Made by a program: the position numbers and the translations under genes. Below are positions 1 through 8,803 of a stretch of DNA of 64,000 bases, piece by piece. The DNA lies in contig NZ_AUAP01000012.1 in assembly GCF_000428785.1 (NCBI RefSeq), positions 1-64,000 on the forward strand. The letters run 5' to 3'. The notes under the pieces are model-generated. The model was given only the letters and a program-made list of their open reading frames with translations. It was not told where the DNA came from and ran no database searches. The stretch comes from Conchiformibius kuhniae DSM 17694. Lineage in GTDB: Bacteria > Pseudomonadota > Gammaproteobacteria > Burkholderiales > Neisseriaceae. The stretch's first letter is position 1. Each line of letters begins with the position of its first letter.

Positions 1-59
1 AGATGTTGCGTTACCACCGCCATATTACTTACAGCTTCATACAATTCTTCAATGTGCAT
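1..59 (-). CDS. Partial unrecognised CDS (N-terminus only)
   Basis: On the minus strand an ATG at 59 opens a frame that runs off the left edge without a stop, reading MHIEELYEAVSNMAVVTQH. Only 19 codons are visible, so no family can be assigned. The ATG lies one base after the TAA stop of the gene at 61-945, which is the spacing expected of a co-transcribed and translationally coupled gene. It is probably the third member of the AT-rich cassette that starts at 1526. Confidence 0.5.
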   Translation of the reverse strand, partial: MHIEELYEAVSNMAVVTQH

Positions 60-60
60 C

Positions 61-945
61 TTAAGACCTTACCATTCTGTGTCGCTGTTGTGCTACTTGC
101 TGTACTTCTACAAGTTGTTCAGCCATACGTTGTTGCTCGGCTTCTTTTAATTGTTGCACTTGCTCGCTGACTTCTTGACTACGCTGCTGTGTATAAACAT
201 GATTAGTCACAACTGACGACAAGGCATTTTTATCGCCTGATGTGTATGCAGCAAATAATTTATTAGCCATATCTTGAGCAGGAGATAATGATGTCTCCGC
301 AAGATTAATTTGTGTTTTATTTTCATCCGTTAAATCAAAATCTAATCCATGCTTTCTCAAGACCTGTCCTATTTCTTTTTCTGTGCGTTCATTTGATTGA
401 AATTCAATCGTTTTCCCATAATACTCTAATTTCAAGTCAGCATTCATACTGCGATTTTTAGCAATTTGCCCTAAAAAAACACCTACTTGATTAATGGGAG
501 ATGCCGCTTTACCATCAAAATCCTTTTCATCTGTCAATCCAATATATGCTAATGCTTGACCTGCAAAATCAATACAACTATTAGTTGCCAATCCATAACA
601 TTTACGAAAATTATGAAGCTGCTTATTTATTGCTTTGGCTTGAAAATCGCTTCTACTTAATTTCATTGCCTGTGCTTCACTAATATCAACCGTAATAGAA
701 GCAATATTTTTACCTTTATATCGCATCCAATCCTCATTGCTAAGATTATCCAAACCGCAACTTTCTTTAGACAAAGGATTTCTATCCCTTCCAGAAGACC
801 ATCCTGCACTTATCATTGGTATTTTTTCATTATCTTTATAAACTTCATACCATACATGCCCAATAGATTTAGTAACAGAACCATCTTTCTCGAGATACTC
901 TGTGCCATAAGGTGCGAACTTAACTGCTAATTTATATCCAGACAT
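61..945 (-). CDS. Hypothetical protein, possible papain-like (His-then-Cys) enzyme or effector
   Basis: A 294-residue protein I do not recognise by name. The N-terminal half has a GHVWYEV segment near residue 29 and, about 95 residues later, CYGLATNSCIDFAGQAL. A His preceding a Cys in such a setting is what circularly permuted papain/NlpC-like amidases and lipid-modifying enzymes show, so a hydrolase or effector role is possible but unproven. The last 60 residues are Gln/Glu-rich and look like a coiled coil. No signal peptide is seen. It follows the gene at 957-1526 by 11 bases and abuts a partial gene, so the three look like one operon. The DNA is clearly more AT-rich than the nuo genes, suggesting transfer. 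Confidence 0.75.
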   Translation of the reverse strand: MSGYKLAVKFAPYGTEYLEKDGSVTKSIGHVWYEVYKDNEKIPMISAGWSSGRDRNPLSKESCGLDNLSNEDWMRYKGKNIASITVDISEAQAMKLSRSDFQAKAINKQLHNFRKCYGLATNSCIDFAGQALAYIGLTDEKDFDGKAASPINQVGVFLGQIAKNRSMNADLKLEYYGKTIEFQSNERTEKEIGQVLRKHGLDFDLTDENKTQINLAETSLSPAQDMANKLFAAYTSGDKNALSSVVTNHVYTQQRSQEVSEQVQQLKEAEQQRMAEQLVEVQQVAQQRHRMVRS

Positions 946-956
946 GATTACATCCC

Positions 957-1526
957 TTATTTAAAGGAAATATGTGGAGTAATAGAAACCGAACTATTAA
1001 TAAATTCCTGCTTAATATTAGGAGAACTCTTATCTGAAAAATCACAGCGATATTGACCTGTGGCAGCATCAAATCCACCTAATGCAAAAGCATAGCCAAA
1101 TCCATTATTTACTTTAGGATTTTTAGGTGTCCAACCGTTACCGCCATATCTGTCTTGTGTACTTAAATAGTGCTTTTCAAACATTAATTTCTCTTCTTTG
1201 CCATTTAATTTGAAACATTGAATAAACAAATCCAAAGGAATATCTTTCATTGAAAAACTTGGCTCTATAGTTTCAGGATTTCGCGGAACTTCAATCTCAA
1301 ATAATAAATTAATAATATACGTTTTCTCCAGAAAAGAAGAAAAGTGGTAGCTCATTTTCCTATTTTCCCCTAAAGGAAAATCTACTTCTTTAATAGGTAT
1401 AATAATTTGAGAACTCATTACTCGGACAAATTCACACTGTGCTAATAACACAGCACAAATAATAGATGATATGAGAAATTTCGCCTTATTTCCTAATTTC
1501 TTTCCCTTTACTGTCGTTTTATCCAT
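957..1526 (-). CDS. Hypothetical exported protein (DUF5625-like?)
   Basis: A 189-residue protein with a basic N-terminus (MDKTTVKGKKLGNKAK) followed by a hydrophobic stretch around residues 17-31 that could be a signal peptide. The sequence LLAQC resembles a lipobox, but Gln at -1 is not canonical. The rest looks like a beta-rich domain ending in a Gly-rich stretch (NGFGYAFALGGFDAATG). It reminds me of the DUF5625 family, but I cannot confirm this by eye. AAAGG precedes the ATG. It is the first gene of the AT-rich minus-strand cassette. If the downstream gene is a toxic enzyme, an exported partner such as an immunity protein would fit; that is inference only. Confidence 0.7.
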   Translation of the reverse strand: MDKTTVKGKKLGNKAKFLISSIICAVLLAQCEFVRVMSSQIIIPIKEVDFPLGENRKMSYHFSSFLEKTYIINLLFEIEVPRNPETIEPSFSMKDIPLDLFIQCFKLNGKEEKLMFEKHYLSTQDRYGGNGWTPKNPKVNNGFGYAFALGGFDAATGQYRCDFSDKSSPNIKQEFINSSVSITPHISFK

Positions 1527-1856
1527 AAAAAACCTTTGCCAATTATCTTTATCAGATTTCCTTTCACTCCCCTAAAAAACTAAAACTGTCTGATAATCTA
1601 TCCCCCCTCTAACTGACTTCTCCAACTGGTTAAAGTAGTAGCTATCCGGAAATGAAAAACGACCGTTCCCCGATAAAAATACAATAAACCCGCCCGTATT
1701 TTCTTTATCATCAATAAAATAATTTTAATAAATTTCTTGCGTATTACGGATGTTTAAAATGCTTCCCTACGTATTGAATCGGATATTCATCGGCAGCAGC
1801 GTTTAAAGGCTTATTTTCAGGCAGTCCCGAATTTCAGGCTGCCTGAAACCCTTTTT
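1527..1856. other. Intergenic region between nuoL and the AT-rich cassette
   Basis: These 330 bases hold no convincing gene. The part nearest 1527 should contain the promoter of the minus-strand cassette. The part nearest 1857 carries an uptake sequence just past the nuoL stop. The AT-rich middle shows no repeat I can classify. nuoM would be expected to begin about here. Confidence 0.6.
1832..1848. repeat. DNA uptake sequence, near-palindromic
   Basis: TTTCAGGCTGCCTGAAA lies 8 bases beyond the nuoL stop. It can fold into a short stem, so it may also help end nuoL transcription. Confidence 0.8.
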
Positions 1857-3866
1857 CTAAAACCACAAATTCCAGAAAAACGCCACCACCAGCACCAACA
1901 CACCCGCCACCATCACCGCCGCATAGGTGTAGATAAAGCCTGTTTGTGCCTTGCGAACCTGCGCCGCTACGCAACCTACCGCTTTCGCTGCGCCGTTTAC
2001 GATGCCGTTGTCAATAATCGCGGTATCGCCCACTTTCCAGAAGAAATTACCCAATGCGCGGCTGCCTTTGGCAAACACGTTGAAATAAATCACGTCCAAA
2101 TAATATTTGTTGTCCAACAATTTATACACGGGCGCAAATTTCTCTGCGATACGCGCGGGCAGATGCGGGGCTTTCACATACAAGAACCACGCCGCCGCCA
2201 CACCGCCAATCGCCAAATACAGCACGGGCGTTGCCACGCTGTGCGCTACCATGCCGAAAATGCCGTGAAACTCTTCTTTCATGGTGTGCATCACGGGGTG
2301 CAATTCGTGATTCACATACACCGCATCTTTCAAAAAGTCGCCGTACAGCAAAGGCTCGATGGTCAGCGCACCAATCAGCACGGACGGAACCGCCAAGAAA
2401 ATCAAAGGGAAAGTTACCACCCAAGGGCTTTCGTGCGGATTGTCTTTGGGGGACAAGCCGTGATGGTGGCCGTGGTCGTCATGATGATGGTCGTGCTTGG
2501 CTTCGCGCCAGCGTTCCGGCCCGTGAAATACGATAAAGTATTGGCGGAATGCGTAAAACGCGGTAACAAACACGCTTGCCAACACCGCAAAATAGGCAAA
2601 GCCGCTTCCGGGCAATGTGCTGGCATGCACGGCTTCAATAATGGAATCTTTTGAATAGAAACCGGAAAACAAGGGCGTGCCAATCAGCGACAGATTGCCA
2701 ATCAGCATGGTCAGCCAAGTAATCGGCATATATTTGCGCAGATTGCCCATATTGCGCATGTCTTGGTCGTGGTGCATGCCGATAATCACGCTGCCTGCCG
2801 CCAAAAACAACAGGGCTTTGAAAAAGGCGTGGGTCATCACATGGAACATGGCGATGGAATACGCCGACACGCCCAGCGCAACGGTCATATAACCCAGTTG
2901 CGACAAGGTGGAATAGGCAATCACGCGCTTGATGTCGTTTTGAATCGTACCCAAAAAGCCCATAAACAGGGCAGTAACCGCGCCAATCACCATAATCACG
3001 CTCAAGGCGGTACTGCTCATTTCATACATGGGCGACATGCGCGACACCATAAACAAGCCTGCCGTTACCATGGTTGCCGCGTGAATCAGCGCGGAAATCG
3101 GGGTCGGGCCTTCCATGGAATCGGGCAGCCAAACGTGCAGGGGGAATTGCGCCGATTTGCCCATCGCGCCGACAAACAGCAGCAGGCAGGTTACGGTAAT
3201 CAAGTCCGTGCCGAGAAACGACAGGTTCGCCACTTGCGGCAGGTTGGCAAACACGTCCTGATAACGCAGGCTGCCGCCGAAATACGCCAGCACCAAGCCG
3301 ATGCCGAGCAAAAAGCCAAAGTCGCCGACACGGTTTACCAAAAACGCTTTCAGATTGGCGAAAATCGCGCTGTCGCGTTTGAAGTAGAAACCGATGAGCA
3401 GATAGGACACCAAGCCCACCGCTTCCCAGCCGAAGAAAAGCTGAATGAAGTTGTTGCTCATCACCAGCATCAACATGCTGAAGGTAAACAGGGAAATATA
3501 GCTGAAAAAGCGTTGGTAGCCGGTTTTTTCATCGTGCATGTAGCCGATGGTGTAGATATGCACCATCAGCGACACGCTGGTTACCACCACCATCATCATG
3601 GCGGTCAGCCCGTCCACCAAAAAGCCTACCGAAAAATCGGTACCGCCCATCGTCAGCCAAGTATAGACGTTTTCGTCAAACTTGCTGCGCGTGCCGTTGA
3701 TAAAGCCGCACAACACATACGCCGACAGCAGCGCGGACACCAATACGCCGGCGATGGTGGCGCAATGTGCGCCGCGCCGCCCGATTTGGTTGCCGAACAA
3801 GCCCGCCAGCAGGGAACCCGCCAAAGGCGTGAGCGCGATGATGAGATATAAAGTCATGTCGTTCAT
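1857..3866 (-). CDS. nuoL: NADH-quinone oxidoreductase subunit L
   Basis: This 669-residue protein is the antiporter-like subunit L at the far end of the complex I membrane arm, where it pumps protons. It has about 15 hydrophobic segments. The conserved Glu lies in FFGWEAVG (about residue 148) and the conserved Lys in GAMGKSAQFPLHVWLPDS (about 237), followed by the HAATMVTAG segment. A His-rich loop (KHDHHHDDHGHHHG, about residues 453-466) sits before the last helices and is longer than usual. It is the last nuo gene present on this strand; nuoM does not follow. The length is within the usual 610-680 range. Confidence 0.97.
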   Translation of the reverse strand: MNDMTLYLIIALTPLAGSLLAGLFGNQIGRRGAHCATIAGVLVSALLSAYVLCGFINGTRSKFDENVYTWLTMGGTDFSVGFLVDGLTAMMMVVVTSVSLMVHIYTIGYMHDEKTGYQRFFSYISLFTFSMLMLVMSNNFIQLFFGWEAVGLVSYLLIGFYFKRDSAIFANLKAFLVNRVGDFGFLLGIGLVLAYFGGSLRYQDVFANLPQVANLSFLGTDLITVTCLLLFVGAMGKSAQFPLHVWLPDSMEGPTPISALIHAATMVTAGLFMVSRMSPMYEMSSTALSVIMVIGAVTALFMGFLGTIQNDIKRVIAYSTLSQLGYMTVALGVSAYSIAMFHVMTHAFFKALLFLAAGSVIIGMHHDQDMRNMGNLRKYMPITWLTMLIGNLSLIGTPLFSGFYSKDSIIEAVHASTLPGSGFAYFAVLASVFVTAFYAFRQYFIVFHGPERWREAKHDHHHDDHGHHHGLSPKDNPHESPWVVTFPLIFLAVPSVLIGALTIEPLLYGDFLKDAVYVNHELHPVMHTMKEEFHGIFGMVAHSVATPVLYLAIGGVAAAWFLYVKAPHLPARIAEKFAPVYKLLDNKYYLDVIYFNVFAKGSRALGNFFWKVGDTAIIDNGIVNGAAKAVGCVAAQVRKAQTGFIYTYAAVMVAGVLVLVVAFFWNLWF

Positions 3867-3898
3867 TTTATGAACCCTTTAATTTAAAACTTTTCCGG

Positions 3899-3915
3899 TT
3901 TCAGGCTGCCTGAAA
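3899..3915. repeat. DNA uptake sequence, near-palindromic
   Basis: TTTCAGGCTGCCTGAAA lies between nuoL and the 147-residue gene upstream of it. Confidence 0.8.
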
Positions 3916-3924
3916 AATAAGCAA

Positions 3925-4368
3925 TTATTTCATTTTTATTGGCTCAATCTGCCAATGCCGCAACAGCTTGTTCAACTGTTTGAGTTTGTTCCTGCGTTTC
4001 TGTTTTGCAATCCACACGGGCGCATTCAAAGCAAAAAAGATTTTGCCTTCCAGCGTTTTTGACATGGCAAATGCATGTAAAAACAATCGCCCCCTCTCAT
4101 GCGAGAAAGCCAGCATCGCACCATCTTCCCACCAGCCGCCATTGTAATAATAGCGTTTATCATCAGGCGAAAATTCATAGCCGGTTTGCCTGCACCATTC
4201 TTGAAATACAGCACTGACGGGTACGTCTTCAGGAATGGCGATTTTCAAATCGGGATAGGTTTCGGCTGCTTTACTTATTTTTTTAATCAGCCAAACATAG
4301 CACGCATACCCTATTGCCAAACCGCCGGTAATGTTTTTTCCCCAATAAGCCAATGTTGCCAAATCCAT
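3925..4368 (-). CDS. Small membrane-anchored hypothetical protein inside the nuo operon
   Basis: A 147-residue protein of unknown function. One hydrophobic segment near the N-terminus (about residues 13-28, GGLAIGYACYVWLI) should anchor it in the membrane. A polar domain follows with an aromatic run (DKRYYYNGGWWEDG), and the C-terminus is strongly basic (KQKRRNKLKQLNK). It sits between nuoK and nuoL in the same orientation, so it should be co-transcribed with complex I, but nothing in it resembles a known subunit. AAAGGAG precedes the ATG. Base composition is a little lower in GC than the flanking nuo genes. Confidence 0.8.
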   Translation of the reverse strand: MDLATLAYWGKNITGGLAIGYACYVWLIKKISKAAETYPDLKIAIPEDVPVSAVFQEWCRQTGYEFSPDDKRYYYNGGWWEDGAMLAFSHERGRLFLHAFAMSKTLEGKIFFALNAPVWIAKQKRRNKLKQLNKLLRHWQIEPIKMK

Positions 4369-4442
4369 TTTATTGCTCCTTTGGTTTTGGATTTTCAGCC
4401 AGCAAACGCAGGTTGGGAATCAGACCATTATGCCATTGTTGC

Positions 4443-4474
4443 GTTGGGTTAAGGCAATGCCTAACCCAACCTAC
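4443..4474. repeat. GTTGGGTT...AACCCAAC hairpin repeat, copy 1
   Basis: GTTGGGTTAAGGC and GCCTAACCCAACCTAC form a hairpin just past the nuoK stop. Related sequence recurs at 14274-14347 and 56287-56356. Copies lie next to gene ends and may act as terminators or processing sites. Confidence 0.7.
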
Positions 4475-4477
4475 CGT

Positions 4478-4783
4478 TTAACCCTTCAGCGTATTCAGCT
4501 CGGTAACGTTAATGGTTTTGCGGTTGCGGAACACCAAGACCATAATCGCCAAACCAATCGCGCTTTCCGCCGCCGCCACCGTCAGCACGAAAAACACAAA
4601 CACCTGCCCCGCCGTGTCGCCCAAATACTGCGAAAACGCGATAAAGTTGAAATTCACCGCCAGCAGCATCAGCTCGATGGACATCAGCAGCACCAGCACG
4701 TTTTTGCGGTTCATAAAAATCCCCATCGCGCTGATGCCGAACAGCAAGGCCGCCAACACCAAATAATGATTGATGGTAATCAT
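4478..4783 (-). CDS. nuoK: NADH-quinone oxidoreductase subunit K
   Basis: This 101-residue protein has three transmembrane helices, the usual size and topology for NuoK. It helps form the proton path between the quinone site and the antiporter-like subunits. Acidic residues inside the helices ([13 protein letters not shown] and [11 protein letters not shown]) are the conserved charged positions of the family. Its ATG overlaps the nuoJ stop by four bases, so translation of the two is probably coupled. Confidence 0.96.
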   Translation of the reverse strand: MITINHYLVLAALLFGISAMGIFMNRKNVLVLLMSIELMLLAVNFNFIAFSQYLGDTAGQVFVFFVLTVAAAESAIGLAIMVLVFRNRKTINVTELNTLKG

Positions 4784-5415
4784 GCTTTGTCCCCTTCTTC
4801 CGGTTGTTGCGGCACTTCCGCCGCCATTTTCACCATACGCAAACGCCCTTGTTTCGCGTCCACTTTCACTTGGTCGGCAGGATTGATGTATTTGGGATTG
4901 TCGGATTTGCGGTGCACCAGCGCAATCGCCGCCACCATGCCCAGCACCAGCAGCACCGCCGCCAGTTCAAACGGCAGCAGGTAAGTGGTGTAAATCTGCC
5001 GTCCCAAATCGCGCACATTGCTGTAATCGGCAGGCACATCGTTCATTTCGCCAAACGCCGACAATTTGGTTTCGGGCGCGAGCAAAATCAAAATCAGCAC
5101 CAATGCCATCAGCACGCCCACTGTCAGCGCGGCGGGTGCGTTGCGCCAAAAGCCTTTGCGCATTTCTTCCACGTCGATGTTGAGCATCATCACCACAAAC
5201 AGGAACAACACCATCACCGCGCCCACATACACCACCACCAGCGTGATGCCCAAAAACTCCGCCTGCATCAGCATCCACATCATTGCGCTCATACAGAACG
5301 TCAGCACCAGATACAGCGATGCGTGGACGGGGTTTTTGGCGGTAACGGTTTTCAACGCGCCGAACAGGATTACCGCCGCCAGCACATAAAACATGATTAG
5401 GGAAAAAGTCATCAC
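4780..5415 (-). CDS. nuoJ: NADH-quinone oxidoreductase subunit J
   Basis: A 211-residue membrane protein with five predicted helices, matching NuoJ in length and order in the operon. The conserved segment [23 protein letters not shown] contains the helix with a pi-bulge known from complex I structures. The C-terminal tail is hydrophilic and ends [12 protein letters not shown]. It lies 6 bases after nuoI and overlaps nuoK. It belongs to the proximal membrane arm and has no enzymatic motif of its own. Confidence 0.95.
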   Translation of the reverse strand: MMTFSLIMFYVLAAVILFGALKTVTAKNPVHASLYLVLTFCMSAMMWMLMQAEFLGITLVVVYVGAVMVLFLFVVMMLNIDVEEMRKGFWRNAPAALTVGVLMALVLILILLAPETKLSAFGEMNDVPADYSNVRDLGRQIYTTYLLPFELAAVLLVLGMVAAIALVHRKSDNPKYINPADQVKVDAKQGRLRMVKMAAEVPQQPEEGDKA

Positions 5416-5421
5416 ACACTC

Positions 5422-5901
5422 CTAGCGGTACGGCGCATCTGCGGCTTTGCGTTTGGCGATTTCGGCTTCGTAGCGGTCGCCGACTGCCAGCAGCATGGGT
5501 TTGGTAAAGTGCAAATCGCCGCGTTTTTCGCCGTGATACTCAAAAATATGCGTTTCCACAATGGCATCTACGGGGCAAGCCTCTTCGCAAAAGCCGCAGA
5601 AAATGCACTTGGTCAAATCGATGTCGTAACGGGTGGTGCGGCGCGTACCGTCTTCGCGCTGTTCGGATTCGATGTTAATCGCCATCGCCGGACACACGGC
5701 TTCGCACAACTTGCAGGCAATGCAGCGTTCTTCGCCGTTGGGGTAACGCCGTTGCGCGTGCAAACCCCGAAAACGCACCGATTGCGGTGTTTTTTCTTCG
5801 GGAAACATAATGGTTTCTTTGCGGGCGAAAAAGTTTTTGAGCGTAACGCCCATGCCTTTTACCAGCTCGCCGAGCAAAAAGGTTTTGACTAAATTTGCCA
5901 T
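5422..5901 (-). CDS. nuoI: NADH-quinone oxidoreductase subunit I (two 4Fe-4S)
   Basis: This 159-residue ferredoxin-like subunit carries electrons to NuoB. Two classic 4Fe-4S motifs are visible: [12 protein letters not shown] (Cys 60, 63, 66, 70) and [12 protein letters not shown] (Cys 99, 102, 105, 109). The N-terminal amphipathic helix (residues 1-25) would sit on the membrane. Length and spacing match the family. Upstream, 160 bases separate it from the inserted metal-transporter gene, so it may depend on readthrough or on a local promoter in that AT-rich gap. Confidence 0.97.
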   Translation of the reverse strand: MANLVKTFLLGELVKGMGVTLKNFFARKETIMFPEEKTPQSVRFRGLHAQRRYPNGEERCIACKLCEAVCPAMAINIESEQREDGTRRTTRYDIDLTKCIFCGFCEEACPVDAIVETHIFEYHGEKRGDLHFTKPMLLAVGDRYEAEIAKRKAADAPYR

Positions 5902-6061
5902 AATTACATCCTACCCTATTGTTGCGGATAGCTTTCTTTTAATTAAAAATTTATTTTGGTTAATCAAAAATTGTTTATTAAACAAATCGCTTCCATGATA
6001 TTCCTTCAAAAATTATTCTGCATACAAATTCAGCTGACTGCCGTCAAATGCTTCGTTCTAT

Positions 6062-6859
6062 TCATCGTGCCAATTTCAATATTCTAATTGCACCTAAAAT
6101 TACCCATGCAAATACAATGACACCAACAATTAAATCTGGATAGGGTGATTGCCACCATAATACCAAAGCACCTGCCACAATCACTCCCAAATTTACCAAT
6201 ACATCATTAGAAGTAAAAATCATACTAGCCTGCATATGTTCTTCTTGACTACCATTTTGGCGCAATAAATACAAACACACTACGTTAGCCATTAAAGCCA
6301 AACATGACACCCACATCATCATTTTAAAATCAGGTAACATCTCAAAACCCCAAAATCGTTTTAACACTTCTATAAGACCCATTACAGCTAAAGTTATCTG
6401 AAACCACCCAGCCCAATACGCAATATTTTTCTTATAAATTGTACTTTTACCCACAGCTAATAGAGCCATAACATAAACCAAGCTGTCTGCCAACATGTCT
6501 AAACTATCTGCTATCAAACCTACTGAATGTGACCACCACCCTGCAATACTTTCAATCAGAAAGAACACAAAATTAATGACTAACACCACATACAACAACT
6601 TTTTCTGTTGTTGCTCAACAGGAATCTCTACTGAATCAACCCGCGTGTGCTCAATACATTGAATGTCCCAGCCCAATGTTTGTAGATGCTCTAAAACAGA
6701 TTTACCACCATCTTCATGGTACACCGTTAAGGTTTTATTTGATAAATTAAACTGAAGTTTTTTAACTTCAACCACCGCATCTAATTTCATGCGAATTAAC
6801 TGCTCTTCACAAGAACAATCCATTTGTGGGATACGAAAAACTGTTTTTTGTAAAACCAT
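6062..6859 (-). CDS. Cation diffusion facilitator transporter with N-terminal HMA-like domain
   Basis: A 265-residue metal transporter. Residues 1-70 resemble a heavy-metal-associated (HMA) domain, with QMDCSCEEQ where the metal motif should be. Here the cysteines are CxC rather than CxxC. Residues 85-265 form a six-helix CDF membrane domain with the signature DSLDMLADS in helix 2 and TSNDVLVNLG in helix 5. Such proteins export divalent metals such as Zn or Cd in exchange for protons. The usual cytoplasmic C-terminal CDF domain is missing, so the HMA domain may replace it as the metal sensor. The gene is much more AT-rich than the nuo genes and lies between nuoI and the ACT gene, suggesting insertion. 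Confidence 0.85.
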   Translation of the reverse strand: MVLQKTVFRIPQMDCSCEEQLIRMKLDAVVEVKKLQFNLSNKTLTVYHEDGGKSVLEHLQTLGWDIQCIEHTRVDSVEIPVEQQQKKLLYVVLVINFVFFLIESIAGWWSHSVGLIADSLDMLADSLVYVMALLAVGKSTIYKKNIAYWAGWFQITLAVMGLIEVLKRFWGFEMLPDFKMMMWVSCLALMANVVCLYLLRQNGSQEEHMQASMIFTSNDVLVNLGVIVAGALVLWWQSPYPDLIVGVIVFAWVILGAIRILKLAR

Positions 6860-6902
6860 ATTGCCTCTCCACCATAATAGACAATTAATCTATCAATACA
6901 TA

Positions 6903-6978
6903 AAAGTACCTTCAGCTTTGTTATTTTGCAATCTTTTTCAATAGAAAAAAACATATTCTCTTGTCTCAAGGTACTTAA
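6903..6978 (-). promoter_or_regulatory. Inverted repeat upstream of the metal transporter
   Basis: AAGTACCTTCAG and its near-complement CTCAAGGTACTT lie about 50 bases apart in the AT-rich leader of the HMA-CDF gene. The half-sites resemble those of metal-responsive MerR regulators, but the arms are too far apart for the usual spacer, so looping or an insertion border is as likely. GGAGAGG precedes the start codon. Confidence 0.3.
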
Positions 6979-7081
6979 TTATTGCATGCCATTAATGGTA
7001 AGCTTTCAAATTTCAATGTAATCTCATCAACTACGACCACAGACTCAAGGGCGAAATCATCTTTAATTAAAAAACTTAGTT

Positions 7082-7495
7082 TCAGGCTGCCTGACAAGCA
7101 GTTTGCTGCAATGCTGTTAAAGCACTCATCGCGGCATTTGCCTGATGATGCGGCACAAACACATGGTCGTGATGCAAACCCGCCACCACATTACAGGCAA
7201 TTCCCGCTTGCGCCAAAGCCTGTGCCACCGCCGCCGTCAAACCCACCGCTTGCAAATCCGAATACACATTAAGCGTTATCCATGCTGCCCGAAATGCATA
7301 TTGCAAGCCGTAGCACCGCGCCGCTTGTTCGTGCACAATCACCGACACGCCTTCGGCTTCGCGCACCAATACAATGATTTCATTATGCGGCAAAACCACA
7401 TCATCAGACAATGCGCTAAAACAATAAATGCCTTCTCGCAACACGGGCTGCATGGTTTGCAGCAAAGTGGGCAAATCGGAAACCGTTTGATTCAT
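7082..7495 (-). CDS. ACT-domain protein
   Basis: A 137-residue protein that looks like two tandem ACT-type domains, the small ligand-binding fold used to sense amino acids. The segment LHHDHVFVPHHQANAAMSAL near the C-terminus is typical of the free-standing ACT proteins of COG3602. No catalytic domain is present, so a regulatory or unknown role is likely. I chose the ATG at 7495, which overlaps the upstream TGA as ATGA. An ATG at 7507 would add four residues. An uptake sequence lies near the stop codon. Confidence 0.75.
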   Translation of the reverse strand: MNQTVSDLPTLLQTMQPVLREGIYCFSALSDDVVLPHNEIIVLVREAEGVSVIVHEQAARCYGLQYAFRAAWITLNVYSDLQAVGLTAAVAQALAQAGIACNVVAGLHHDHVFVPHHQANAAMSALTALQQTACQAA

Positions 7496-7737
7496 GCTGT
7501 TGTCCATTCTTCAGGTTTCACGCCAAACTCCAATTCGGCTTGTGCAAAAGCCGCGTCCAAACTGTCGTGGTAAGTATCGGTTTGCTCTATCCCGTCTTTA
7601 TCCAAATAAAACAAGTAAGAACCCGTGTCATCAGGATATTTTGCAATTTGCAAGGTTTGGGGTGGCGGCAAAATACCCGTTTGGTCGCTGTGAATGACCG
7701 CATTGGTGCAACGGTGTTTGGAAAAATCCAACGCCAC
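7492..7737 (-). CDS. Small conserved-looking hypothetical protein
   Basis: About 81 residues, rich in acidic and aromatic residues (SYLFYLDKDGIEQTDTYHDSL), soluble, with no known motif. The open frame extends into nuoH in another frame, so the start must be internal. I propose GTG at 7737 (VALDFSKHRC). A GGAAG lies rather far upstream and overlaps the nuoH stop, so the start is uncertain. It overlaps the ACT gene by four bases, which argues that it is translated. Confidence 0.6.
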   Translation of the reverse strand: MALDFSKHRCTNAVIHSDQTGILPPPQTLQIAKYPDDTGSYLFYLDKDGIEQTDTYHDSLDAAFAQAELEFGVKPEEWTTA

Positions 7738-7751
7738 CGAAAACAGTATGC

Positions 7752-8801
7752 TTACTTCCACAAGCTCAACGGCGAAATCATCCACAAACCCAGCAACACG
7801 ATGCAAACAAAAGTTACCGGAATCAGCACTTTCCAGCCCAAACGCATAATTTGGTCGTAGCGGTAGCGCGGGAAAGTGGCGCGAATCCACAAATAGCCGT
7901 ACAAAATCAATGCCATTTTCAGGAACATCCAAAACGCGCTCGGTGCGCCGATGATGCCCCAGCTTTGCGGAAACGGCGACAGCCAGCCGCCCAAAAACAT
8001 AATCGCGGTGAGTGCGCCGATTAAAATCATAAAGATGTATTCGGCAAGGAAAAACAGCGCAAAGGCAAAGCCCGAATATTCCACATGGAAACCCGCCACG
8101 ATTTCCGATTCGCCCTCCGCCACGTCAAACGGGGCGCGGTTGGTTTCGGCAACGGCGGAAATCAGGTACACCAAAAACACGGGGAACAGCGCAAACCAGT
8201 TCCAAGAAAAGATGGAACCGCCGGCAATGCCTTTGGCTTGCGCCGCGACAATGTCGTTAAAATTCATGCTGCCTGAAACCATCACCACGCACACCAATGC
8301 CGCGCCCATTGCGATTTCGTAGGAAATGGTTTGCGCGGAAGAACGCATCGCGCCCAAAAAGGAATATTTGGAGTTGGACGCCCAGCCCGCGATAATCACG
8401 CCGTACACCGACAGCGAAGTAATCATCAGAATATACAGCAATCCCGCGTCCACGTTGGTGAGCAGCCATTCATCGGAAAACGGAATCACCGCCCACGCCG
8501 CAAACGCGGGCATCAGCGACATCATCGGGCCGATGTAAAACAGGGCTTTGTTGGACACGGACGGGCGCGTTACTTCTTTAAACAGCAGTTTCAACACGTC
8601 CGCAAAGGGCTGAATCAGTCCGTAGGGACCGGTTACGTTGGGACCGACACGCAGCTGCATATAGCCGATGACTTTGCGTTCGAAATAAGTCAGATACGCC
8701 ACCGTGAGAATCAGGGGCAGCAAAATCATCACGATTTTCAACAAAATGGAAACGATTAAGCCGATTTCGTTGCCCAACAGGGCTTGGAACCATTCTTGCA
8801 T
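7752..8801 (-). CDS. nuoH: NADH-quinone oxidoreductase subunit H
   Basis: This 349-residue, eight-helix subunit forms the quinone-binding chamber with NuoB and NuoD. Family signatures are visible: [17 protein letters not shown] (about residues 43-60), the acidic loop [10 protein letters not shown], and the stretch [20 protein letters not shown] (about 215-235), which carries the conserved Glu and Asp residues of the E-channel. It starts two bases after the nuoG stop. Length is normal. The following small gene begins close to its stop codon. Confidence 0.97.
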   Translation of the reverse strand: MQEWFQALLGNEIGLIVSILLKIVMILLPLILTVAYLTYFERKVIGYMQLRVGPNVTGPYGLIQPFADVLKLLFKEVTRPSVSNKALFYIGPMMSLMPAFAAWAVIPFSDEWLLTNVDAGLLYILMITSLSVYGVIIAGWASNSKYSFLGAMRSSAQTISYEIAMGAALVCVVMVSGSMNFNDIVAAQAKGIAGGSIFSWNWFALFPVFLVYLISAVAETNRAPFDVAEGESEIVAGFHVEYSGFAFALFFLAEYIFMILIGALTAIMFLGGWLSPFPQSWGIIGAPSAFWMFLKMALILYGYLWIRATFPRYRYDQIMRLGWKVLIPVTFVCIVLLGLWMISPLSLWK

Positions 8802-8803
8802 GA

